From positions 35,955 through 99,954 of the forward strand of contig JADJQP010000010.1 in NCBI GenBank assembly GCA_016712665.1: a DNA stretch of 64,000 nt, in the 5' to 3' direction. Origin of the DNA: Bacteroidota bacterium (GTDB lineage Bacteria; Bacteroidota; Bacteroidia; Chitinophagales; Chitinophagaceae). The notes under the pieces were generated by a model, which did no database searches, was not told where the DNA came from, and saw nothing but the letters and a program-made list of their open reading frames with translations. This document shows, one piece after another, positions 46,229 through 53,958 of the stretch; the stretch's first letter is position 1; the number at the start of each line of letters is the position of its first letter. A program made the position numbers and the translations under genes.

Positions 46229-47958
46229 ATGAAAAACCATCTCATTAAAAATCAGTTTAAATTCATTATCCTTCTATTGTTAAGTACATTCTCTAAAATT
46301 GGTAATGCTCAAGTAAATATCATTCAAAATGGAAATTTCGAAACCTCTGCAAATTATCCGGTTAATGCAGGTTTTCTTGATTTCCCCATCAACAACAATT
46401 CACTTACTAACTGGACCATTTCGTCAAATTCCATTAGCTATCATCATTTAAATCACTTAACTATGGGTTCTCCTGTGGGCGGTGGTTCATATCACATAGA
46501 CTTAAATCAAACCGGGGCAGTAACTCAACAGAATATCCCCTTAGTCGCGAATCATTCCTATCAATTGGTATTTAGCAGAAGAATTCATGCCGATATGAAT
46601 TTGCCGCAATCCACAGCTATTGCGCAAATTAATATTGGCACCGGTGTCCCGGCTAATAATCTAATTAGTTCTACCCAGATTTCGTTAAACAGTACACATA
46701 ATACGTGGCAGCAAGTCACTATTTCTTTTACTGCAAACGTAACGGCAAACTATAATTTATCGTTCATCGGCATTAATAGTAATTATGCTTTTGGTGGTGT
46801 TTGTATTGATTTGGCATCACTGGTTGATATCACCCCATCTTGTCCTGACATTTGTCATTGGAACTTGAACGGAAATAGCATCAATTCCTATGGCAGTGCA
46901 GTACATAATAGATTGGGAACTATGAACAATCATGCGGTTCGATTCATCACCAACAACTTGGAAAGAGGTACAATGACACATTCCGGATTATTTGGATTTG
47001 GCACCATGAACCCTACCTGGAATTTTCGCACCACTATCGATAACAGAGATCTCAATTCTCCGAACCCAAACACTAGAAATGGGCTCCAGGTGTGGGCCAT
47101 GCAACCAATTTGCAGTTGGGGAAATGGAATACGTGTTGAAACCAACAGTTTGGGAGGAACCAAGGCATTAGCCATTGCAGGAAGTAGTACAGATCGGGCT
47201 TCCATATGGGGCAACGGTATGAGTTGGTTTAAAAATAGAATGCAACTTGGAGGAATTAGCCCAACAGACCAAATCTGCGATGACAATACCAGTGGTCATA
47301 TGCTAATTGTTAATGGTACTGGTCTGGTAAACGGTGTAAACCTCCTTTCGGATAGACGCTTTAAGCAAAACATTAAGTCGATAAAAAATGTCAACGAAAT
47401 AATTAGCAGGTTGAATCCGGTTACTTATGACTTTGATACAAAAAATTCCCTGAGAGAAACTTTGAAACTAAGAATAGCTATGGGTTTATTGCCCAGGAAT
47501 TGAAAGAGGTATTACCCAATATAGTAAATGTAGAACGCGATGAATACCTATCAGTAAATTATATAGCACTAATACCTGTACTGACTCAGGCAATCAAAGA
47601 GCAACAATCCCAAATAGAAGAGTTAAAAAATACGATATCAAAATTGCAAAATCAACCAACATCCACACAGGAAGTAGATTTGAACAGCACTACACTGGGC
47701 GTTGCTTTAAGCCAAAATGTACCTAATCCATTTACTACCGATACACGTATAACCTATGCCATTCCATATACATTCAAAGTAGCTAAACTAGGAGTGTACG
47801 ACCTAAATGGTCAGGAGCTTAAGTTAGTTGCATTAACAGCAACAACCGGAGCTGTTGTGATACAAGGTGGCAATTTAAAACCTGGCATGTATATCTATAC
47901 TCTTATTGTAGATGGCAAAACAGTAGCTTCAAAAAAGATGACACTTACATCCAATTAA
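46229..47958 (+). CDS. T9SS-secreted S74-chaperone (endosialidase-type) protein, split by a frameshift
   Basis: 576 residues once one T is restored at about 47446 (CAAAAAATTCCC should give DTKNFPERNFETKNSYGFIAQEL). Without it the frames end at 47503 and restart at 47500. A signal peptide precedes a DUF642/CBM-like N part (NIIQNGNFETSANYP), a middle region (GLFGFGTMNPTWNF) and an S74 chaperone domain (SDRRFKQNIKSIKNVNEII, YGFIAQELKEVLPN, NYIALIPVLTQAIKEQQ). The C terminus is a type A T9SS tail (LSQNVPNPFTTDTRITYAI, NLKPGMYIYTLIVDGK). S74 domains trimerise and cleave themselves in phage fibres. It is related to 48236-50254 throughout the C-terminal half. Confidence 0.88.
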
Positions 47959-47983
47959 TAAGATACCACAATAAAGGTTTAAT

Positions 47984-48017
47984 AAAGGTTAGTAGCACTT
48001 CTACTAACCTTTCTTTA
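47984..48017 (+). terminator. Hairpin terminator after the S74 gene
   Basis: AAAGGTTAGTAG is paired perfectly (12 bp) with CTACTAACCTTT around CACTT, followed by CTTTA. It lies 26 bp past the stop and separates the gene from the next promoter. Confidence 0.75.
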
Positions 48018-48073
48018 TTGATACCATTTAAAAGCGCCTTTCGAAATCAAATATCATAACAAGATTCATTTTT

Positions 48074-48109
48074 ACACACCTATTACATTAACGCACACAC
48101 CTATTACAT
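48074..48109 (+). promoter_or_regulatory. Candidate LytTR operator upstream of the 48236 gene
   Basis: ACACACCTATTACAT occurs at 48074-48088 and again, perfectly, at 48095-48109, exactly 21 bp apart. TTACAT and its 21-bp spacing match the pair before the 44631 gene. It ends 28 bp before the -7-like TCTATTTG (48138-48145), the same distance as in the other copy. Confidence 0.6.
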
Positions 48110-48131
48110 GCATGTTTTTTTATTTTTCATC

Positions 48132-48212
48132 TCGTCGTCTATTTGTATCAACAAAGGGAATACCCGAACACCCATAATCCAAAGTAGGGCGGTAACAGAA
48201 ACCCGTAGTTTC
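48132..48212 (+). ncRNA. Conserved structured 5' leader, copy C
   Basis: 81 bp aligning end to end with copy A at 44528-44606 with few changes. It includes a -7-like element, so transcription should begin near 48151. GGG/CCC, CCC/GGG and CGGT/ACCCG stems and the invariant ATCCAAAGTAGGGCGGTA are kept. It ends 23 nt before the ATG at 48236. Confidence 0.5.
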
Positions 48213-48235
48213 TAAAACATATAAAATTTTATCTC

Positions 48236-50254
48236 ATGAAAAATCTGAATTTAAAAAAACGAATCATCTGTATTCTTGGAATTCTTAGTACACAAATAGC
48301 ATCGGCACAATGGACAACACACGAGGGATTGCGCGTAGATGTAAACGGAATTGGAAATGGCATGCATACATTTCCTTGGGCCTTTCCCGGAATTGTATTT
48401 GGAAATAATACCGGCCCATCTCCTTCAGGGGAGGCTATTGGTTCTAAAAGAAACCCAGGCACCTATTCACATGGTTTAGATTTTCATACAAATTACATCA
48501 GAAGAATGAATATTACCCAATCAGGAATGGTTAATATGGGTGCGGTAAATGTCGCATTTCCAAATAACGATGCCAATTTAGAAATACAATCTTCCGGTAT
48601 GGGGATTACAGCCTTTAGAGTATATCCACTATTTAACAATTTTACAAATTCCATTTCAATCAGTGCCGGTGGACCAAGAGCTCTCGGCACTAATGCAAGA
48701 ATTGCTTTTACGGGCGGTCCTGCCTTTAATCAAACGTTTGATTTACGTGCTACTACTAACGGCATTGAAATAACACAAGATGGATATCCCTCCGGCAACA
48801 TTTCAAACTCAAAATTTATTGCAGACAATGTATCTGGAATGATACTGGAATCCCCAACTGTTAGACTAAAGCAATATATTAATGGCATTGCATCTAATAA
48901 ATATCTAACTACAGATGCAACTGGAAAAATTATTTGGAGCACCTTGCCAAATATAGGCAATGGTTATACTGCAGGCTCAGGCATTAGTATTTCCAATAAT
49001 GTAATAACCAATTCAAACCCTAGTAAATGGATTACCAATGGAACAAATATTTATAACGGAAATATTGACAATGTTGGAATTGGAACCACTACACCCACTG
49101 CGAAACTTCATACCCTTACAAATAATCAAACCTACGGTGTAATCAGTGAAAATAATCTCGTTGGCTCTGCAATCGCAGTTTCTGGAAAAGCCACCGGCCA
49201 AACCGGCTTAGGCTTTGGCGGCGCCTTTGAAGGTTCTAATACGGGCGTTTACGGAAATGCAGAACAAAATTTAAATAATCTTACCAATGACCAAGCAGGA
49301 AATTTCATTTATGACCTCAAAGGTGTTCATGGATTTGCTAGCGATGCAGGTTTATCAAACGCGAATGCCGCTAAAGGTATATATGGTGAAGGCATCTCTG
49401 CAAGTAGTAATGGAACAGCCTATGGTGTGTATGGTTACGCCTCCAATTCAAATATTACCAGTGGCATTTCTATAGGATTATATGGAGAGGCCAATAACAC
49501 TTCTTCTTTGTTAGATGAATATGCATTATATGCCAATGGAAGATCCTACACCATCGGTTCCGTTTGGGCTCCATCAGATGAAAAGCTGAAATCCAATATC
49601 CAAGAACTGTCAAATGCGACCGATATTATTCGCAGACTAAATGCCAAAACCTATGAATATAAACATGATGGGAAATTTGCAAATACACATTTACCACAAG
49701 GAAAAAACTATGGGTACCTCGCTCAAGATTTAGAAAAGGTTATCCCAGAGGCAGTAAGTGAAGCCCCTATATTTTTCAAAGACAAAGTAACATCCAAGCA
49801 AACCACAGAAAAATTCAAAGCTGTAAATTATATCGCTCTGATTCCGATACTATCCGAAGCCATTAAAGAACAACAAACGGTAATTGAATCTTTGCAAAAT
49901 CAAATCGATGAATTGAGAACGATCGTGGCTGGCAGTTCGGCAACAAAACCTTCTAGTTCAACACAAGAGGTAGAAGCTATCCCTTCGATGGAAGGTGTGG
50001 TTCTTAGTCAAAACGTACCGAATCCATTTACAAATGACACACGTATCAGCTATTCCATTTCGCAACCCTTCAAATCGGCTAAACTTGGTGTTTACGATCT
50101 CAATGGTCAAGAACTTAAATTGGTATCCTTAACAGCAGTGTCTGGAGACGTAATCATACAAGGTGGAAACCTTAAAGCCGGAATGTATGTCTATGCACTC
50201 ATAATTGACGGAAAATCCGTTGCCACAAAGAGAATGATTTTAACCTCAAAATAA
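48236..50254 (+). CDS. T9SS-secreted S74-chaperone protein with tail-fibre-like repeats
   Basis: 672 residues. Signal peptide ending SAQ (about residue 24). N-terminal HGLDFHTNYIRRMNITQSGMV in part, then fibre-like segments (NVGIGTTTPTAKLHT, GSAIAVSGKATGQTGLGFGGAF in part, YALYANGRSYTIGSVWAPSDEKLKSNIQE in part). The S74 domain contains LKSNIQELSNATDIIRRLNAKTYEY in part, NYGYLAQDLEKVIPEAVSE and NYIALIPILSEAIKEQQ. The type A T9SS tail is LSQNVPNPFTNDTRISYSI and NLKAGMYVYALIIDGK. It is a surface or released adhesin-like fibre. It is driven from a promoter with the 21-bp repeat operator and leader copy C. Confidence 0.9.
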   Translation: MKNLNLKKRIICILGILSTQIASAQWTTHEGLRVDVNGIGNGMHTFPWAFPGIVFGNNTGPSPSGEAIGSKRNPGTYSHGLDFHTNYIRRMNITQSGMVNMGAVNVAFPNNDANLEIQSSGMGITAFRVYPLFNNFTNSISISAGGPRALGTNARIAFTGGPAFNQTFDLRATTNGIEITQDGYPSGNISNSKFIADNVSGMILESPTVRLKQYINGIASNKYLTTDATGKIIWSTLPNIGNGYTAGSGISISNNVITNSNPSKWITNGTNIYNGNIDNVGIGTTTPTAKLHTLTNNQTYGVISENNLVGSAIAVSGKATGQTGLGFGGAFEGSNTGVYGNAEQNLNNLTNDQAGNFIYDLKGVHGFASDAGLSNANAAKGIYGEGISASSNGTAYGVYGYASNSNITSGISIGLYGEANNTSSLLDEYALYANGRSYTIGSVWAPSDEKLKSNIQELSNATDIIRRLNAKTYEYKHDGKFANTHLPQGKNYGYLAQDLEKVIPEAVSEAPIFFKDKVTSKQTTEKFKAVNYIALIPILSEAIKEQQTVIESLQNQIDELRTIVAGSSATKPSSSTQEVEAIPSMEGVVLSQNVPNPFTNDTRISYSISQPFKSAKLGVYDLNGQELKLVSLTAVSGDVIIQGGNLKAGMYVYALIIDGKSVATKRMILTSK

Positions 50255-50272
50255 AAACACTTTCACTACCAT

Positions 50273-50313
50273 CAAGGTCATTTGCTCCATGCTGCAAATG
50301 ACCTTGTTTTTTT
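50273..50313 (+). terminator. Rho-independent terminator
   Basis: CAAGGTCATTTGC pairs with GCAAATGACCTTG around TCCATGCT, followed by T7. It lies 18 bp after the S74 gene. Confidence 0.88.
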
Positions 50314-50396
50314 AAATACAATACGAACAAATTTTAGACCTCAAAAGGGTATAAAAAAAGTAACCCCAAGTTCGTTTTTCTAAAAAACTTTACATC

Positions 50397-51173
50397 ATGA
50401 GATTTAGTATACTCATTCCTACACAAAATAATCTCAGTTCCCTAAAATGCTGTATCGATAGTATCCAAACTCATTCGACCTTTCAGCACGAAATTTTGGT
50501 ACATGTAAGCGACTTATCAAAAGAAGTATTTGAGTACTTGGTTGCAAAAGAAATAGAATTTATTGCGTCACCCTTTCAAATCGATAGGGCAAGGGCCTAC
50601 AACACACTCTTTTCAAAGGTGAGCTCAGAATATATCATTTGCTTTACCGATTCGATGCGTTGTCATACAAAATGGGACTTTCACCTAGCCGAAGAAATGT
50701 CAAAAAGCAATTCCATTCACGCAACCATATGTACTCATTTACAAAGAATCAATTGCGATCAACCATTTGAGTCGGTCTTCGGCACGCAGGAAATAGATCG
50801 TATTGCAGGTTTGTATAAATTCCTATCGAAAAAAATCCAAAAGTACTTTTGGCAAAAAACAGTGGGAGCCTACCTAGCACCCTATATTGTCCATAAAGAA
50901 ATATGGGAAAAACTGAACGGTTTGAATGCGTTATATCTTAGCTATGAGGGAATGCACGTTGATTTTCATATCCGAATGCAGCTGGCCGGTATTTCAATTT
51001 TTAGAACGGCAGAAAATAGTATTATTGAAATTGGGCCTGACCCTGATTTCTTCCTAGAAATTAATAAGGTGGATGTATCCCTTCTTAAAAAAGTACATGG
51101 AATCCGTTTTCAACAAATGAAACGGATCTATGTAAAGAGGAACGATGCCAGCGGATATATGTCTACCATCTAA
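50397..51173 (+). CDS. Glycosyltransferase-like (family 2) protein
   Basis: 258 residues. FSILIPTQNNLSSLKCCIDSI is the typical GT2 opening (landmark SILIPTQN). HEILVHVSD, RARAYNTLFSKVSSEYIICFTDSM (landmark YIICFTDSM) and VHKEIWEKLNGLN follow. The usual DxD is not clean (FTDS), so activity is uncertain. A small hairpin GGGT/ACCC lies in its leader (near 50347-50370). Its role beside the LytTR locus is unknown. Confidence 0.75.
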   Translation: MRFSILIPTQNNLSSLKCCIDSIQTHSTFQHEILVHVSDLSKEVFEYLVAKEIEFIASPFQIDRARAYNTLFSKVSSEYIICFTDSMRCHTKWDFHLAEEMSKSNSIHATICTHLQRINCDQPFESVFGTQEIDRIAGLYKFLSKKIQKYFWQKTVGAYLAPYIVHKEIWEKLNGLNALYLSYEGMHVDFHIRMQLAGISIFRTAENSIIEIGPDPDFFLEINKVDVSLLKKVHGIRFQQMKRIYVKRNDASGYMSTI

Positions 51174-51334
51174 CTGCCCGATTTTCTAATAGCATTCTCG
51201 ATCGCAAAAATGGGTGGCAGCCAAAACGCTTCGAACATGAAACGGAAAACCATTCAGTAAAACTAAAAGTAATTCAAATGGTGTTTATAATAAAAAAAAT
51301 CGAGTAGGCCCCTTTATCGGATCGAAAAACGCTG

Positions 51335-52543
51335 CTACTCAAAAGCATATTCATGAAGATAATTGTATGCTTCCCCTAAGGACCCATTACTACAGATCGT
51401 CGCCCTTTTAATGACACCGGTTTGCCTTCCATGAATCAAATCAGGTAATACATAAGCCTGCAAAAATCCACCAAAATATTTGGAGGCATCGCGCGGCAAT
51501 TCATTGGGCAAATTATCAACCGCCATGATATCTACCGTATCAAATGTATTCTGAAAGGGGGTCGTTTTGAGTAAAGTCTTTTTTTCAAACCCATAAGTAG
51601 GGTCTGCAATAGTAGTGGAGCCCACATTGCATGGAACGGAACCATTTTCATCACAGGTAATATCTGCTATTACAGGAATATTAAAATCGCTCCGTTGCAT
51701 ATCGTTCAATTCAAACAATCTTGGAATTTGTTTATCCCAATACACGCCGTTCATCAAAATATCGGTCATTTTGGTATACTGAAGAAAGAGGCAGCAATAT
51801 GCTGATGGATTTTTATGAAAATCATCCCTATTGTAACTGCTATCGTCCATTCGTCCATACAAATCCTTGCCCTTCAAATGCACAAATACCGGGTAGGCAT
51901 ATCGTTTTGACAAATAATCATCTACGGATACTTCAGCGATATCGAGATATTGCAAAATATCGAGCACACCTGTTGAAACCCGTCCCGATCCTGTAACGGC
52001 AATTTTGATCGGAGGCATAAAAAAGGTTTCATAACTTTCTTTGAGTTCCTGAAAATTTTGAAGGGAATACACCGGCGTAAGTTCATACTGATTGAATTTC
52101 TTTCCATAGGTCATGAGTCCATTGTGTGCACCTACTACCCCAGCCCAGTATCCAAAACCAACAATTCGATGGCCATCATCATGCGTCAAGCATTCATAGT
52201 CTATCATGGTAATGTTCTTCTCAATCAAGGCCTTCATCAACTTTTTATTGTGGGCTTGGGCTTTTTTGGTATGAGAAAAAAACAGGTAGGTTTTACCAGG
52301 GATTAAAGTATCAATAAGGGCCTCCTTTACTCCAAAAATAATCTCACATTCCGAAAGGTCTTCCTGAAGCGTTAAACCAGCTTCTCGATACTCTACATCC
52401 TTAAAACACCTAATGGCTGAGGGCTGAATTCGGAATTTCACCTGACTATATTGGTTTTCAATTTCTCTGCATTGTTTGGGAGAAAAGGGACTTCTGTTGT
52501 CAGCAGGGGTTTTTCCCTCACGCGCAATTCCTATATAGAGCAT
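51335..52543 (-). CDS. Saccharopine dehydrogenase/alanine dehydrogenase-like oxidoreductase
   Basis: 402 residues. An AlaDH/PNT-type N domain (IGIAREGKTPADNRSPFSPKQ in part, ADNRSPFSP; IIFGVKEALIDTLIPGKTYLFFSHTKKAQ in part, FSHTKKAQ; YECLTHDDGHRIVGFGYWAG in part) is followed by a Rossmann part (IKIAVTGSGRVSTGVLDIL) and VIADITCDENGSVPCN. This layout fits NAD-dependent saccharopine dehydrogenases (lysine-forming, LYS1-like). The true substrate in this organism is unknown. It is divergent from hscB by 41 bp. Confidence 0.82.
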   Translation of the reverse strand: MLYIGIAREGKTPADNRSPFSPKQCREIENQYSQVKFRIQPSAIRCFKDVEYREAGLTLQEDLSECEIIFGVKEALIDTLIPGKTYLFFSHTKKAQAHNKKLMKALIEKNITMIDYECLTHDDGHRIVGFGYWAGVVGAHNGLMTYGKKFNQYELTPVYSLQNFQELKESYETFFMPPIKIAVTGSGRVSTGVLDILQYLDIAEVSVDDYLSKRYAYPVFVHLKGKDLYGRMDDSSYNRDDFHKNPSAYCCLFLQYTKMTDILMNGVYWDKQIPRLFELNDMQRSDFNIPVIADITCDENGSVPCNVGSTTIADPTYGFEKKTLLKTTPFQNTFDTVDIMAVDNLPNELPRDASKYFGGFLQAYVLPDLIHGRQTGVIKRATICSNGSLGEAYNYLHEYAFE

Positions 52544-52584
52544 CTGATTTTTTAATTTATGTTTGCAAATATAAAGGAAACCCC

Positions 52585-53091
52585 ATGTATTATTTTGAAC
52601 TGTTTGAGCTGCCCATTTCTTTACAAGTCAATAAAGCGGCATTGCTAAAAAAGTACTATCAATTAAGTAAGCAATATCATCCAGACAATTATTCCCTTCA
52701 AGATAGGAGTGCCCAGGAAAACGCCTTACAAATGAGTACCCATATCAACAAGGCAAAAAACATATTGGATGATAGCTATAAGAGATTGGCCTATATTTTA
52801 AGGGAAAAGAATATTATAGAGGAAGAGGAAAAATATCCCTTATCGCCGGAATTTCTGGGTGAAATGATGGAAATAAATGAGCGATTAATGGAATTGGAAT
52901 TTGAGGAGGATGCTGAAGCAAAACGAAACATACAAGTTGATATCGATGCTATTGTTGCTTCTCTCGATCAAAAGGTGGCGCCTATTTACCAAGTGGAAAA
53001 CCTAGAAACAGAACCCGTCGACTATCTACTTTTGAAAGATTATTACTACAAATTAAAATATCTAAATAGAATTTTGGAAAGATTACGTTGA
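52585..53091 (+). CDS. hscB: Fe-S cluster co-chaperone HscB
   Basis: 168 residues. N-terminal J-domain with FELFELPISL, KYYQLSKQYHPDN (HPD motif intact) and INKAKNILDDSYKRLAYIL. A C-terminal three-helix domain binds IscU (FLGEMMEINERLMELEFE in part). HscB delivers IscU to HscA. No isc genes lie beside it. tRNA-Leu follows 28 bp downstream. Confidence 0.9.
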   Translation: MYYFELFELPISLQVNKAALLKKYYQLSKQYHPDNYSLQDRSAQENALQMSTHINKAKNILDDSYKRLAYILREKNIIEEEEKYPLSPEFLGEMMEINERLMELEFEEDAEAKRNIQVDIDAIVASLDQKVAPIYQVENLETEPVDYLLLKDYYYKLKYLNRILERLR

Positions 53092-53119
53092 ATGTTGTAA
53101 TATTGCAGACTCTTTTGAG

Positions 53120-53203
53120 GCCCAGATGGCGGAATTGGTAGACGCGCTAGACTCAAAATCTTGTATTCGCAAGGATGTGCAGGTTCGATTCCTGTTCTGG
53201 GCA
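53120..53203 (+). tRNA. tRNA-Leu (anticodon CAA)
   Basis: 84 nt. Acceptor arms GCCCAGA and TCTGGGC with discriminator A at 53203 and no encoded CCA. The D-loop GGCGGAATTGGTAGACGCGC is typical of tRNA-Leu. The anticodon loop is CTCAAAA with CAA at 53154-53156. A variable arm follows, then T-loop GGTTCGATTCC. One apparent mismatch lies in the anticodon stem. Confidence 0.93.
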
Positions 53204-53206
53204 CGA

Positions 53207-53259
53207 AAAATCAGAGCCACAATGAAAGCGAAAGCATCATTCGAACTCTGATTTTTTTT
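53207..53259 (+). terminator. Terminator after tRNA-Leu
   Basis: AAAATCAGAG (53207-53216) pairs with CTCTGATTTT (53246-53255), followed by T to 53259. The large loop may hold a second small stem. Confidence 0.75.
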
Positions 53260-53260
53260 C

Positions 53261-53958
53261 TTTACTATCATTCACACTCCTGCCTTAATGCAAAAACGAA
53301 AGTGATTATCTAATTCCGTTGTTGAAATTTCTTTTTGCTGCCATGCATTCGAATCTCGAGGGAGCGCGTCGAAATCGCATGATTCAGCTACTTCCCGCTT
53401 TTCGCTGCTACAAGGTAGCAAGCTACAATCGGGGCTAAAGCTCAGGGTCTGAATATATATTAAGCGGATGAAATGCAAATATTGGCAAAGCAAATGAAGA
53501 ACATAAGAGCTACGAAGGCTGCGCCTTCGTAGAGTTGATTATCTGTCATTAGGTAAGCTTTTTTTATGCCAAGTCTACCATCCTGATACCTCTATTTTGA
53601 AAAATTCAGTTTGTAAAACGTCCCACCTCAGCTTTTGTCAGTGCATTTCTGTATCACCCTCTGAACCCGGATTTCCAAATTATTGAGAATACTATGGCAA
53701 AACCGCTTCGTTTCTACGCATTTTCACTCTAAAAACATCGAATTTTTTAATAATTTACATATTTAATTTTTTATACTATTTTAAAAAAAAGTGCAATGTT
53801 TTATTTCAAAATAATTATTTATACATAATATTTATTAATATTATTAAATATTTAATTTGTTAACGAGCAAAAATTAAAATGCGTTTCATTTTGATTTATA
53901 CCTTCTTATTCTAAAATTTGTTAATAGAATTTTCTAAAAATTAACAAAAATAGTATCT
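53261..53958. other. Long intergenic region without a gene
   Basis: Nearly 700 bp after tRNA-Leu. No protein-like frame was found. It holds a REP-like palindrome (53510-53532). From about 53740 to 53930 it is extremely AT-rich, immediately before the first collagen-like gene, where the promoter must lie. Confidence 0.6.
53510..53532. repeat. REP-like perfect palindrome
   Basis: CTACGAAGGC, TGC, GCCTTCGTAG: 10-bp perfect arms with a 3-nt loop. A degenerate relative (GCGAAGGCGCATCCTTC) lies at 63941-63957. Confidence 0.7.

Noticed and set aside
53740..53930. AT-rich stretch as an origin
   Set aside because: Extremely AT-rich but without DnaA boxes; more likely promoter DNA of the collagen-like gene.
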